This document shows positions 12,178 to 24,399 of a stretch of DNA of 64,000 bases, in pieces. Position 1 is the first letter of the stretch. Each line of letters starts with the position of its first letter. The position numbers were made by a program, and so were the translations under genes. The notes beneath the pieces are model-generated. The model ran no database searches. It worked only from the letters and a program-made list of their open reading frames with translations, and was not told the DNA's origin. Origin of the DNA: Acheta domesticus (lineage: Eukaryota; Arthropoda; Insecta; Orthoptera; Gryllidae); assembly GCA_031308135.1 (NCBI GenBank), contig JAHLJT010000631.1, forward strand, positions 155,885,276 through 155,949,275. Reading direction: 5' to 3'.

Positions 12178-13783
12178 ACTTTCCCGTATACGTACGTATA
12201 CACGGAGAGATATACGTAGTATAGGGAAAGTTCTGTAATGCTGCGCGAAAAAATGGCCAATTTTCGGCGGAAAAAAATTAATTGCCGGGCCGTGAAAACG
12301 AATAAGTGGATAAAACCAGTTGCTAAATTAAGAAAAAAATCCCCTAACACGTGGTGTAGCCAGAAACCCTGTTTTCTAGGTCCTTGATACCGAAAACACA
12401 ATTGAAAGGAAAACGTCCGTCCGTCCGTCTGTCCGTCTGTGAACACTGTTAGCGCCTAAACCATACGTACGATTTCTTTCAAAATGGATATTCCCCGGTC
12501 GATCTGATTCTAGTCGAAGCTTTGAGATTTTGAAAAAGATTCTTCAAAACTTGGGGGTACTTTATATGAAGCCCCCCGGGGATTCATTTTTCAACATTTT
12601 CTCAAAAACGGCTCCAAATTTTTTCTTTAAATTTCTTGTATGAATAGAGTAAAATACACTTTTTAACATGGCATAGGTCCGATTTTCACGTACAGCTCTG
12701 AATTTTCGAAAATTGTGAAAGTTTGATTTTTTTTCGGCGTCTTTCTCCAACTACAAAATTGAAGATAGAGACTTTTTCTTCAAATAAAATTTGTTCTGCA
12801 TATTGAGTTCTTTAATAAAGGTCATGTAAATGTTTTTCACAATTTTGGTAGTTTTCGTGCAATATTGCGTGCAATATGTGCAATTTTAAAAAATTACAAA
12901 AACAAGATTTTCTCAAAAACGGCTCCAAATTTTTTCTTTAAACTTTTGGTAGGGATAGTGGTAAATGTACTCTATCAATGACATAAAAGCCATTTTGGTC
13001 TATTGGTTGGTTTTTTAAAAAATTACAAAAATGTAAATTTTTTTACTTGTCTCTCACGTCGTTAATATTTACATTATCGGCGATTTTTTCACATTATTAT
13101 ATTTATGAGTACATGTGCTTTAAACAATTTTCAGTAAAGTTTCTCGAAAACACTACCGTTTTCTGTGAAAAGTAGCTCAAAATTTCGCATTTTCAGAAAT
13201 GCTCAAACGCCATTTTCTCATTTATGGCTGCAATTTTTTTCTTGAAACTTTTGTAACGGATAGTGCTAATTACACTCTTTAGTATAGCGTAAAGTTTATT
13301 TTGAGTTATTTTTTTGTTTTTTCAAAAATTATATAAATGTAAGTTTTTTGAAAGATCTCTCACATCTTTAATATGCACATTATCCGCAATTTGTAAAGAT
13401 GATTATATTTGTGAGTGTATGTGCTTCAAATAACTTTAAATAATGTATTTTGAAAACTCAAATATTTTCTGTGAAAATGAGCTTTAAATTTCGCATTTTT
13501 AGTAGTGCTAAAACGCCATTTTCTCTTAAACGGCACATAATTTTTAAAAGAAAATTGCCATTTACGGCTAGGTTTTTGTGTTCTTTAATATTCTAAAATT
13601 AATGTTTCTGTTCTACCAATAGGAAACCGAAAAATTAAGAAAATGACAAAAAAATGTACTTTTGGCGATGATAGATGGTAGCTGGCAAGAAAGAGTATGT
13701 GGCAATTGCGAATAGCTAGCGAAGACCCAAGAAAATAGAAAAGTAATACGGGAAAGTCTGTGCCATTCTGTAGCACCACTAGT
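12178..13783 (+). repeat. Left inverted arm with ~0.3-kb internal tandem units
   Basis: A block beginning TTTTCTCAAAAACGGCTCCA recurs at about 12597, 12909, 13213 and 13520, a spacing of 304-312 bp. Each copy is followed by an A/T-rich segment and a CTCACGTC-like motif. The outer part (12410-12440) holds a GTCCGTCCGTCTGTCC run. No protein is evident. The units make this look like a satellite-like or non-autonomous element body. Confidence 0.65.
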
Positions 13784-13892
13784 TCAGGTTTACTTTTCAT
13801 ATACTAAAGGACAAGGCACCTGATACTATATCTTACTAGATAATCGTCGACTCTGATATTGCAGTCTGGAGTATATATTGATCAAAGTATAT
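13784..13892. other. Spacer between left arm and piggyBac remnant
   Basis: This 109-bp stretch is unassigned. I could not find a piggyBac terminus with its usual TTAA duplication here. Confidence 0.3.
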
Positions 13893-14653
13893 GAATTAAC
13901 ATTTCCCAGACATCTCTTCTTTGGAGTTTAGTTTGTTATCAAATTGTAAGAAAGGAGTAATTGCTTGAACTTTTTTATGTCTCATAGTATCTCGAAGAAC
14001 TGGTCTTCCATGATGTACATTCCTCAATTCTGATAAATCTTCATATTCAGATTGGTATGCTCCAGCAGATAACAATAGCCCAATGTATACCTCTAATTCT
14101 ATTTCATCTATTTTCATCCACAATATAGATGCTGCATTACAATGAGCTTTGTTCCATTCCCGATAGACTCGTCTGGCTTCCCAATTTGTTTCCCTTACAA
14201 ATAAAGAAAAAATCCGGTATTAGGACAAGTTTTAGAGTGTCTTTTTTTTAGCGAACATGGGCATTTGACTGTTGGTCCAGTTTTATGTCTATTAATTTTT
14301 TGGGATGTTTGAAGTGATCTAGGAATTTCACATTTCATTTTATTGTTTTCCTACTGAATTTTTTCAGTACTCATAAATTTGCAGCCCTCTATCTCATCGA
14401 TGCAGTCATCTTCATTATCATCTTCTTCCATATTGTGTTCACCTTCATCTCTCCTCAATGGAAAATATTCATCATTACTACAATCACAAGTAGGTAAATA
14501 TACATTATCACTTACCGGGACCAACATATGTTGTAAAATGCGAGATCCTTCATCAGTAGGAACTCGTTTTCCATCAATGTGTTTGAAGTTCATTTTTCTC
14601 GCTAATACTGCAAGAATTATTTTCTTACTAAGAAAAGTCACTTTACAAGACAA
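13893..14653 (-). pseudogene. piggyBac-type transposase remnant
   Basis: On the minus strand, 14653-14351 encodes a Met-started, acidic N-terminal segment (RRDEGEHNMEEDDNEDD). After a frame break, 14165-13896 encodes a segment typical of the piggyBac transposase start of the DDE region: EWNKAH, then IELEVYIGLLLSAGAYQS, a GRPVLRDTM block and ITPFLQFDNK. That is the 'IGLL..AG...S' then 'GRPIFR.TM' then 'LRFDD' order of the family. The catalytic Asp residues further downstream are absent because the frame ends at 13896 and the arm follows soon after. Length is about 250 codons against 550-600 for complete enzymes, so it is truncated and inactive. Confidence 0.7.
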
Positions 14654-15665
14654 ATAGCAACAAAATACTAATGAAAACAGGAAAAAATATATACAATAAC
14701 ATAAGGTGTGATTTGTATTTCACGTTTACAGCAATCAAGGACCTTACGCGCAGTTCCTGGAAATTAAACACGCCGATAACGTTCCACAGTCACATCAATA
14801 CACAATGAAATTATTTCTCAAAGTGACAATAAATATTATAATATTACACTACTCTCAAAGTAACAGCGAACTGGAATTTTTGTACAAATTATGTTATGGG
14901 GATCCCAAAAGACCCCAAAGTGCCCTTCGGAGGTTTATAATTTGAATTTCTTATTTTTTCGTAATCTTCCTGCAGTTACTGATCTTCACTTCTTTGAATC
15001 AATTCTTTACTTAAGATTATTTCTTCTCCTCTTAATCTTGACACCTCTTGCAACGAATAACCTTTAGTATTCCAAAAACTTTCCTTTTCCAATCAAATTT
15101 GTCAGTTTCTATGTTTTTATCTATTTCCCAACAAACTTGCTTTAATAATTCATTAACTCTTCCTCTCCTAATCCTTCCCTCGAACGTACATGCCAATTTG
15201 CTCATCTCTATTCTCATTTTTTGCCTCTTTGTCTCTCATATTACCATGTAACCAGCTGTGCAATAGTCTGTTCTTAGGATTCGTCTCAAAAATCCTCCCA
15301 CAGTTTTTGCGTAATGAAGAAAATTATTACTGGGAGTAACATTGAAAAGAAAGCCCTTGTTAATGCTAATTTTTAAAAAAGATGTTTAGGAAAAAAATTC
15401 TTATGCAAAATATTTTTTTAGGTTAAATTTTGTAAACATGCGTATACACTGTAATGTAATCTCACTAGGAATCAATTTTATTGATTAATGACTTTCAGTA
15501 TTTTGATTTACAGATATATAGTGAAATTATTTTAAGGAACATCGAACCTACCTTTCAAAGAACATCTAATTTGTACTTACGATAAATATTATTTTGGGTT
15601 AATTTAAATATTTTAATTTTTTTATTTTAATGAATAATCAAACATAGTAGTGATCATAATAGTAT
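14654..15665. other. Centre of composite; no coding domain recognised
   Basis: AT-rich sequence with a C/G block near 14899-14935 (GGGGATCCCAAAAGACCCC) that resembles the CCC/GGG-bearing termini of some piggyBac elements, but no TTAA-flanked end was confirmed. A 61-codon minus-strand frame at 15217-15032 rich in Lys, Arg and Cys has no recognised domain. Confidence 0.35.
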
Positions 15666-17918
15666 ACTAGTGGTGCTATATAATGGCACAGACTTTCCCG
15701 TATTAGTTTTCTATTTTCTTGGATCTTCGCTAGCTATTCGGAATTGCAACATACCCTTTCTTGCCAGCTACATCTATCAACGCCAAAAGTACATTTGTTT
15801 GGCATTTTCTTAACTTTTCGGTTTCCTATTGATAGAACGAAAATATTAATTTTAGAATATTAAAGAACACAAAAACCTTGCCGTAAATGGCAATTTTCTT
15901 TTAAAAATTATGTGCCGTTTAGGAGAAAATGGCGTTTTAGCGCTACTAAAAATGCAAAATTTGAAGCTCATTTTCAAAGAAAATGTTTGAGTTTTCAAAA
16001 TACTATATTTGAAGTTATTTGAAGCACTTACACTCCCAAATATAATAAAATTTACAAATTGCTGGTAATGTGAATATTAAAGACGTGAGAGATCCTTTAA
16101 AAAAATTACATATGTGTAATTTTTGAAAAAAAAATCCTCAAAATAAACTTAACGTCATATTAAAGAGTGCCATTAGCACTATCCGATCGAAAATTTTGAA
16201 GAAAAAATTTGGAGCCATTTATGTTTTGAATATTTCTGAACCAGACCTTTGAATGTTTCTGAAAATGCGCAATTTGAGCTAGTTTTCACAGAAAACTATT
16301 CAATTTTCGAGAAACTCTCGCCAACAGCGGCGGCGGTGGTGTAGTGGTTAGCGTAACGGACTGCTATACCCAAGTTCGCGGGTTCAAACCCGATCGAAGC
16401 CGTGGATTTTTAGGGGCGAAAAAATCCTTCGTACGCCTTCCTTCGGAGGGGAAGTAAAGCCGGCTGTCCCATGTTAGTAGATTTACTTGCATGTAAAAGA
16501 TCCTCAAGCCTAAATGTAAAAGATCCTCAAGCCTAAATGACGCCTCTGAGCTAAATTCAAATCGCCGGTTTCGTCGCCTCAGTAATACCTTCTTTCCGCT
16601 AGTTGGTGAAAGGAGTGTAACAAAATTTGCGTGGTCAGACGGAAGAGCAGGCCTCATGGCCTGAGTCTCGCCACGTAAAATAAGGCAATTCAATTCAATT
16701 CAATTCAACAGTGTTTGTGTTGCGGGTTGCATCATTCAGCGAACGTTGCTTATAATCTAGTCTGGTGTCGAACACGTGTTGTTTTTGCTTCTGAAGTCCA
16801 AAAGGGCTCTGCGAGATTTCTCTCAGAATTTTTGTAACTGCAAAAAAAAGCCCATTTTCTTCAGCGGTGCATTCCGGAGTTTTTTCAGCCATTTTTGAGA
16901 AAATGGCGTTTGAGCGTTTCTGAAAATGCGGAAATTTTAGCTAGTTTTCACAGAAACGGTTGTGTTTTCGATAAACTTTACTTGACATTGTTTAAATCAC
17001 ATGTACTCATAAATATAATAATGTGAACAATTCGCCGCTAGTGTAAATATTAATGACGTGAGAGACAAGTCAAAAAAATTACATTTGTGCAATTTTTGAA
17101 AAAAACAAATGAATGCAGCAATATGTCGTTTATGTCATCTCATAGGGTACATTTAGCACTATCCGTACTAAAAGTTTAAAGAAAAAAATTGGAGCCGTTT
17201 TTGAGAAATTCTAGTTTTTGTAATTTTTTAAAATTGCACATATTGCACGCAATATTGCGCGAAAAATATTAAAATTTTCAAAAGAATGTACATGACATTG
17301 AACAAAGAACTCACTTTGGAGAACACATTTTATTTGAAGAAAAAATTTCTATCTTCAATTTTGTAGTTGGAGAAAGACGCCGAAAAAAATTCAGACTTTC
17401 ACAGATCGGACCTATGCCATGTTAATAATTGTATTTTACTCTATTCATACAAGAAAGCTAAAAAAAATTGGAGCCGTTTTTGAGAAAAGTTTGAAAATCC
17501 TCGGGGTGCTTCATATAAAGTACCCCATATTTTGAAGAATCTGTTTCAAAATCTCAAAGCTTCGACTAGAGCCAGATCGACCGGGGAATATCCGTTTTGG
17601 AAGAAATCGTACGTATGGTTTAGGCGCTAGCAATGTTCACCGACGGACGGACAGACAGTCGGACAGGCTGCCGTTTTCCTTTCACTATGTTTTTCGGTAT
17701 CAAGGACCTAGAAAAGCGAGTTTCTGGGGACACCACGTGTTAGGGGATTTTTTTCTTAATTTAGTAACTGGTTTTATCCACTTTTTCGTTTTCACGGCCC
17801 GGCAATGAATTTTTTTCCGCCGAAAATTGGCGGAAAATTGGCATTTTTTCGCGCAGCATTACATAACTTTCCCTGTACTACGTATATCACTCCGTGTATA
17901 CGTACGTATACGGGAAAT
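15666..17918 (-). repeat. Right inverted arm, longer than left through a SINE insertion and extra unit
   Basis: In reverse complement this follows the left arm. The GAGCC(G/A)TTTNTGAGAAAA-type block recurs near 15921, 16207, 16885, 17193 and 17468, so it has five recognisable units against four on the left. A SINE and ~170 bp of unassigned DNA (16328-16880) interrupt it between the second and third units. The outer end, with GTCGGACAGG and GGACGGACAGACAG followed by ACCACGTGTTAGGGG, matches the left arm's outer 250 bp closely. Confidence 0.65.
16328..16706 (+). mobile_element. tRNA-derived SINE with (AATTC)n tail
   Basis: The head reads like a tRNA promoter, with an A-box-like GGTGTAGTGGTTAGCG followed ~35 bp later by a B-box GGGTTCAAACCC, as RNA polymerase III requires. 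A body of ~280 bp follows, containing a 23-bp tandem duplication (ATGTAAAAGATCCTCAAGCC repeated at ~16491 and ~16514). It ends in an (AATTC)4 tail. CAACAG occurs just before the head (16323) and just after the tail (16706), a possible short target-site duplication. It sits inside the right arm, so it arrived after that arm. Confidence 0.75.
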
Positions 17919-19719
17919 TAAAAACAGAAGGAATACAGACTGTTTGCCTAAACGAATAAGGAAACCTTTTCCCAAACATATTGAAACTATACAGAGTGAT
18001 ACATTGTCCTTGCAAAACTCTTGTGAAGCAAATCTCCATCGCTTCGCCATTGCTACGCGTGAGCAGACACAAACCGAACGCTGCTTTACTGACGGCCGCT
18101 CACCGAACAAACATCACGGAAACAAAATGTCTGCAGGAAAAGTCGAATCTTGAGAACAAATGGCGCGTGAACGCAGCGAATGTCATTCGAATTCTCCCAA
18201 CCCCGAACATCGTGCGTGTCGTTCAAAGACGGATAGCTTGCGGTGCGGAGCGGCGATAGCTGCTGTCTGAACGATCTCAATGGGCAGCGGCAGGAGGGAC
18301 TGCCAGCAGGCCGGGAATGCGCGGCGCATAGCCGACATTTCTGCTCTCCTAAGCTCGAAAGAAGTGTCTCACGTTTTTTAAAAACCTTTTTTCTCACTTT
18401 GTGTAGTGTTAGTGTTATCTACTTGTATTGTGAGGTACCGAACATTATTTACGCAAGCATATTAGCTAAGAAAGAAGGCTTTATCATAATTAGAAAATTC
18501 CAAACTCACTTAACTTACTCACTTCACTCCACTTAACTAACTCACTCACTCCACTCACTGTCTAAAATTCTCGTAGTAAAAATGTAAAGATTAGTAACAA
18601 GAATTCTAAAACACAAATACAATTTAACGAACCCCAGAGTTCAAATTTAGAATTTAGCATACCATGTACCACCATTAAACCTAAAACATTATTTATTCCT
18701 TCCCCGTTCTAGGAAAGTATTGAGAACTAGGGGAAGACCAAATGTGCGATTTAGAGGCCTCCAATGCTACATGAATGTCAATGTTTCTTATTACTTTCCT
18801 CTAATACACAATTAACCACGACTTTCTTACGAACTATTGATGTTTCAATGATCGATAAGGACTCACGAGCCAATCTGCATGATGAATAGGCAAACTGATG
18901 AGTAAGGCGGTGGACGCACGTGGAGTTACGTCTCAGCCAGGCACCCAAAGGTCCCACGTCGGAATATATAACAATCTTGGGACTCACGCAAGAAAATACC
19001 TAAAACAAATTCCTGAAAATTGAATTAAAAAAAATCATTTTGCTATTTCAAAGGCCCCGTGACCTAAGTGTCTTAAGGCAGTGAATACGAGAAAGGAGGA
19101 AGGTCAACACACACAGAATCACGGTGCTCGATGGTGTTCAGAACATTTTAATACTTGATGGGATCGAATAAAAAAGTGGTCCCATTTAAAATATAATATT
19201 GTGCGTCACAACTTTAATAAATTCTTTGCAACTGCAAGCTTGCATTTTAAAACTAAACTACTATTCAACGCGGGTGAAACAAATTTAATCAACAGCTAAG
19301 GATACACTAAAGAAATGCTTTCAAAATACAAAAAATGCAAAGAATATGTTCCATGGATATCCCAAGCACATAAAGTGAGCGAGGTGGTAAGGGCAATAGG
19401 GAAGAGATATAAATGGCAAAAGGTAAAGTCAAAGGTCTTGGAAGACTGCGAGAGGAAAGACGCAAGTGCAAAGGAAGATGTGAGAATGTTAGGTAAGTGA
19501 CTGAAGATGAAGGTTAAAACCGGAGAGACGAGAGGAAATAATGGAGATAAGATTGTCGGAACAACGGACACATAAAAGAAAGGAAAATGAGAAGTTAGAG
19601 AGAACACGTAATTGAGAAAGGAGTTTGTGATCAGCTGCCGGGTAGTGTGGCTACGCTAAACACGCTGGCAACAATCATCATTTCGTTGGGGTCAGGAGTT
19701 TCCCACAACCGCGTACCCT
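17919..19719. other. No recognised gene
   Basis: Open frames of 60-108 codons lie between 17827 and 18536, overlapping on both strands, but none has a domain I recognise. A short series of ACTCACTC-type repeats occurs at 18500-18560. A plus-strand 61-codon frame at 19315-19500 is Lys/Glu-rich with no recognisable domain. Confidence 0.35.
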
Positions 19720-19855
19720 CTCAGGGCCCCTCTCGCACCCTCTCTCGAACTCTCTCTCGCTCCCCAACTAGCGCTTCCTCTCGCGCCCCGGGCCTCTTTT
19801 CGCGCCTTCTCTCGCACCCCTCTCGCGCTCCCACTCGCGCCCTCTTTCGCTTAAT
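19720..19855 (+). repeat. Degenerate (CTCTCGCNCC)n low-complexity tract
   Basis: Imperfect repetition of CTCTCGCACC-like units gives a C/T-rich stretch of about 135 bp. Apparent Ser/Arg/Pro-rich frames here are products of the repeat. Confidence 0.8.
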
Positions 19856-19899
19856 GTAATTTTTTGTGGTCTAAAACGACAATTTTGCAGTTTCTTTTT

Positions 19900-20040
19900 A
19901 TAGATATTACTTAATAAAGATTATATTCATTTTATTTTATTTTTATATTTTATATAATATTTCTGTATATTTCATTTTATACATTATGTATATTATATTT
20001 ATTTTATTTATATATCTATTTATTTTATTTTTATTGTAAC
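19900..20040 (+). repeat. A/T-only low-complexity tract
   Basis: Runs such as TTTTATTTTATTTTTATA fill the segment. It directly follows the C/T-rich tract. Confidence 0.8.
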
Positions 20041-20104
20041 TTTTGCCCTTACCTCACACTTACCTCACTCTGGCGGCGGTGCGCGGCTGCCGTCGGAGTG
20101 AGAA

Positions 20105-21235
20105 CTCACCTGCGTGGCCATATGTACAATCCGGCAAGGGTTCAGGAGGCATGCATGCGTGGGTTTCTGGGGTTTTCGCCCATTAAAAATCTATTTGGAG
20201 TTAACATTATTTTAATTCAGCTTAAACAATCCCACCCTGGCAATTATCCCCTCCACAAATTAATTACGCCTACTGCGTCCTTATGTCTAATTTACGTTGT
20301 TAGTTCTCTCTCTCTATCTAAACCCCTCTCTCTTATTTCTCCCTCACTGCTCATTGATAGTTTTGTTTGGAAGGAGATCACCCAGTTGACCCTCTCGCTG
20401 GTTGGCGGCGAGTTCCAGAAGAGTGGTGGGAAAGAGGAATGATTACCGCGCGGCCCCGGTTGATCGGCTGTCCTCGCATCACAGGGCACCGGTATCACTT
20501 GCGCCTCTCTTCGCGATCTCCCGAGGAGAGGCGTGCCTTCCACAGGCTCGTTCAATTTCGGCGACCGTTCTCAGGACTCATTGCGGATTATCGGTCCGCA
20601 TGTCGAGCATGACCTCGGCGGAATTTTTGATGATCTCGATAACCATATTACGGAACTCGGCGGTAAATGGTGCTGAGCAATAGTACACCGGTGCGCGATA
20701 TCCTGAGGAGTCGAAGCAGCGGCCTAGCGAGTACACTGTTCGCGAATGAAGCGACTCGGTGAACACTTAGTCAAGTAAAAAGCTGCGTCCCGACGAACAA
20801 ATAGTCAAGTTATAAACAGAAGTGACCCGGAAAACAAATATTGGAATAATAAGAACGAAGTGTAGCGTTTTGTTTCTTTATGTGATTTCTGCGCCCCCTT
20901 CTCCCGCCGATGACGCGGTGGCTTCCGCCAATCACAATCCGTTCCCGGGTCCCGTGACTTGGGTCTCGTCTAAAAAGTGGCGCCACCTGAAGTGATTATT
21001 CGTTACTGGTACTGTGCTCTTGTTCGCCTGCATATCTGGCCGCCTACATCACGACGCATCCTTTCCTCAAGACGCTCAGAATAGACGGAAGTCCGGAAGC
21101 TACACGGATTATAGGACCGTGGACGCACAAAACTGCCCTATTCCTGAAATTTACTTTCTCCTGCCTTTTGCATGGGCGAGGCTTGAAAATGAAAATTGTT
21201 TCATGTTCCCCGCAACTGGACGGCTTTTATTTTTT
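20105..21235. other. GC-balanced unassigned block
   Basis: This block is less AT-rich than its flanks. Frames of up to 114 codons exist on both strands, but none carries a recognised domain. It could be an untranslated exon or an unclassified repeat body. Confidence 0.3.
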
Positions 21236-24050
21236 TGAATGAATCATTTTTTACATTAGCTCTGCACAGAGACCTGTGCTGTTACATTATGTACAAACAG
21301 GTTCTGTTTACAGATCCGTTTATCAGCAAGGCGTTTCTTGAATTATAATAGCGGCCTTCCTCTTGTCAATACTGCGTAGTAATAGCACTATTATATTGAT
21401 TTGTTTTTTGCCAGATTTTCAGTACACATTTTTCAACTTCGGGACTGATTTTACGCTTTGAAAGATGAATTAGTTTCAGTTTAAGTATTTTGCTAAGTAC
21501 TAATTGTCTGCATTAATAAAATACTCCAGTGAATTTAAATTAGTTTAATTTTCCCCCAGGTTCGGTATGTCTTCACAGTTCGTAAGTAATTGTCAAAAGT
21601 AAGCATTTTCTGGAACGGAATATTTGTACAACCAGAATATGCTAAAAAATAGTCCTACTTTTCCGCGAACGGCACAAAACAAACATTAGGCAAAGAAACA
21701 AATTGCACCTCTGTAGAATTATTCTATATTTGAAAATATTTGCAAGAAAGAATGGAGGGAAAATATATTCTTAATTCTGGTTTTGTATCTGGGATTTCCA
21801 GGTCAAAATGAATTGTCTTTAAGAAGGATGATTTGTTTTTATGACGGAGAATTTATGTAAAAGTGATTTGATATGAATACTTTTTGGCTATTTTATTTTT
21901 GTTTAGATCGTGATGTAGTTGTTTATTGCTAATGAATCATGGAACTCTTATTACTTATCTTAAATATTAGTTTTGAAATACTTGCATTTTGTTGAGATTG
22001 GTTTTGGCAACGTTCATCCAGATCGTGCATGCATGTAGTTGTTTTGGGCGAATGAGTGACTTATGAAGCGTTAGTGCGATTGATAGTGAGAGATGGTTGT
22101 TGTGGGTTTAATAAAAGTCCTAATTGGATTAGTCACAAACCAAAATTGAAAATCTTAAGCATATAATGATATAGCTTCATTACGATATTATGAAGGTATA
22201 TCGTAATGACTGTCAATATGCAATGAAATGCAGCCATCCAATAAGAGAATTAGACAATGAAACTAGAAAAAATCTATATTCGCCATGAACTCGTATATTA
22301 AAATGTTATAGCTATAGGTGACTAGATAGGATCTAGAAAAAATGTTCATGTATATTTATGTAATTTCAAAAACAAAACATTTGGAACAAACATAACAAAA
22401 ACCAAATTAAATATAAGAATGTTTATGAGCCTCCAGAGTGAAGTAAAATATGTTATCGTTTGATAGTCCATGAAAAACGACTAAAGTAATATTAGGAAGA
22501 AAGCCTGGTCATTCTTTAAGGTTATCTGTATTCTTCAAAACCACTTCTATGCAAAGGCGAGCAATGGACAAGACCGAATAGAAAGTTGCAGTTTCTGAGC
22601 CTATTGCGAAGACCTCTCCTCCGTCAAGCAATTCAAAAAGCGCTGATTTGCAACATGCAGTAGCTCAATACCAAGAGATAAAGGTGACCCTACAAAATAT
22701 TCCTTGGGCGGAATAAACTCGACATCAAACAGAATAGAATGCATACGTGCGAGCGTATTATTCGTACCTTTTCCTATATCTGCAAGAGTGTATTGTTCTA
22801 CACGTAAATTTGATTTTGAGTAGCTGATAAATTATTAAGCAGTTAAAACATTATTTCGACAATAATAACTTCAAATGGTTTTAAACGCTAAGACATTATT
22901 GTTAAGGAGGTGAATCAATTTTAAAGTTTTTCTGCGACGAAACCTTCTACGTTGTTTTTTTTATATACATGATAGATTTTTATTAGATGGTTTTGAAAAA
23001 GAAAATACCTCTATGCTTTCCAACTTTGTCAATTGTTTTTAACTTTTATTTTCTTATAGTAAGAGATATAATAGAGTTTCTTGTACAACTTTTTATTTTT
23101 GTAAACAGGGGCTATATGTTTTTCCCTATACAAATATCTTTCAACCTTCTTCCACCTGATTTGCGAAATCGTTTTTTTTTTTTAAATCAAAATTACGCAA
23201 CATATCTCCATTCCTTATTTCGGAGATTATATCTTGGGAAGATATTATTTCAAACATTATATTTGGAATAACTTGTGTACTTTTATTTTATGTTGGTTGC
23301 AAGATAGAATAGAACATGAAACAAACTCTTCAGAAACAATAAAGAACTCTAAAGAGAAGCAAAATAAATTACATTTTTTCAGATCAGAAAAATAAAATTA
23401 TAAATTCAAAACATCAATGTTCTGATCGCAAAACACGTATTTTTTTGAGAACGAAATAAGTAAATTAACGATTATATTTTATAGTATAATAATATTTTCA
23501 CAACATAAATATTCGCATTTCGTAGATGACGGTAGTTTTAGTGATGTAATTTGGCTTTGAAAGTATTTGAGAAATATTGCTTCAATGTAGTGAACATTTG
23601 CCAAAGATACCACGATTACTGGTGATAAGTTAAAATAAGTTCCATGAGTTAACTGTGACATGTTACGAGTGGTGTCAAAATGAAATCGAAAAAAATATTT
23701 ACATACTAGCAGCGACTGATATACAAAAATTGGTTTGTTTTCACGTAAATGTAAGAGATTAGTATATATAAAACATCATTATAGTGAAATAATTATTATC
23801 TGTGACTTAGTGAAAACTAAAGAAAGGCTTAATGTTATCAAAATTGTTATTATCACTTTAGTAAGTTAATATTTTGAATTTTCAATAATTATTTCAACTC
23901 TCAATAGCTTGCGTTCTTCTAAAGGCGAAATAAAATTTCGAAAAAAAATTAAAAATCTATTCTAGAAATGATCTTTATATTATGGATCTAAAGATTAAAA
24001 CTTATGGTAAAATCCAACGAGTATAAAGGAAAGCACATCCTTTCTCGCAT
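21236..24050. other. AT-rich intergenic stretch, nothing recognised
   Basis: About 2.8 kb of AT-rich DNA with homopolymer runs. A 94-codon plus-strand frame at 22987-23271 is rich in Phe, Leu and Tyr and looks like chance translation of T-rich DNA. No repeat copy shared with the rest of the window was found. Confidence 0.4.
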
Positions 24051-24054
24051 TGTT

Positions 24055-24195
24055 TCTAAATGATACACAATATTAATCTACATACACCAGCAAAAGTATT
24101 TTCGACCAGAAAATTATTTTCCCCCAACGAGACCCGAACTAAGATCCTCGGCTTTAACCTGCCGAGACTCATACCACTACGCCACACAAGAGACA
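24055..24195 (-). mobile_element. tRNA-derived SINE, family 2, copy 1
   Basis: In reverse complement the head reads GTGTGGCGTAGTGGTATGAG (A-box) and, ~30 bp on, TTAGTTCGGGTCTC (B-box). It is followed by a body with TACTTTTGCTGGTGTA and CATTTAGAAACAATGCGAG. The same body appears at 62700-62870 (minus) and 63460-63625 (plus), which defines a family. The sequences diverge enough that the copies must be old. Confidence 0.7.
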
Positions 24196-24395
24196 TATGA
24201 ATAGATCTCGCGCAGAGGCATAAAGGAGTAAATACCCCATTCACGTAAAAAAACCCTCAACAATCAAAATATCCGTTAGAAACTCCCAAAGTCTCCATAC
24301 AGTTCAGATCGATGACGGAACATCAATTTTGGAGAAAATCGGCTGAACGGTTTAGGCGCTACAGTTGTCCAAAGACGGACTGATAGCAGTTAGAT
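24196..24395 (+). repeat. Repeat with GGTTTAGGCGCTA motif, shared with 62870-63040 and the 12-18 kb arms
   Basis: The segment running from CAATCAAAATATCCGTT through GGAGAAAATCGGCTGAACGG to GGTTTAGGCGCTACAGTTG is homologous to 62915-63015 and, more distantly, to the outer part of both arms (12440-12550 in reverse complement, 17540-17640). A GACGG run follows in all copies. Confidence 0.6.
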
Positions 24396-24399
24396 TGAT

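Larger units (their letters stand above)
12178..17918. mobile_element. Composite: two long inverted repeat arms flanking piggyBac remains
   Basis: The left arm (12178-13783) and the right arm (15666-17918) are reverse complements of each other over most of their length, with moderate divergence. Outer ends share TTTCCCGTATACGTACGTAT, and inner ends share CACCACTAGT with AATACGGGAAAG next to it. The 1.9-kb centre contains a decayed piggyBac-type transposase on the minus strand. Either this is a foldback-like element with very long inverted termini, or two separately inserted copies of one repeat happen to bracket older piggyBac DNA. The TTTCCCGTAT motif occurs at both ends of each arm in opposite orientation, which favours each arm being an element in its own right. 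No clear target-site duplication was found. Confidence 0.6.

Noticed and set aside
14899..14935. piggyBac terminal inverted repeat
   Set aside because: The CCC/GGG-rich block is suggestive, but no partner end or TTAA duplication was found.
20578..20766. Minus-strand frame ending AEFRNMVIEIIKNSAEVMLD as a conserved exon
   Set aside because: It looks protein-like for about 35 residues, but I recognise no family and stops follow at once.
22987..23271. 94-codon Phe/Leu-rich membrane-like protein
   Set aside because: T-rich DNA gives hydrophobic frames by chance; no start context or conservation is visible.
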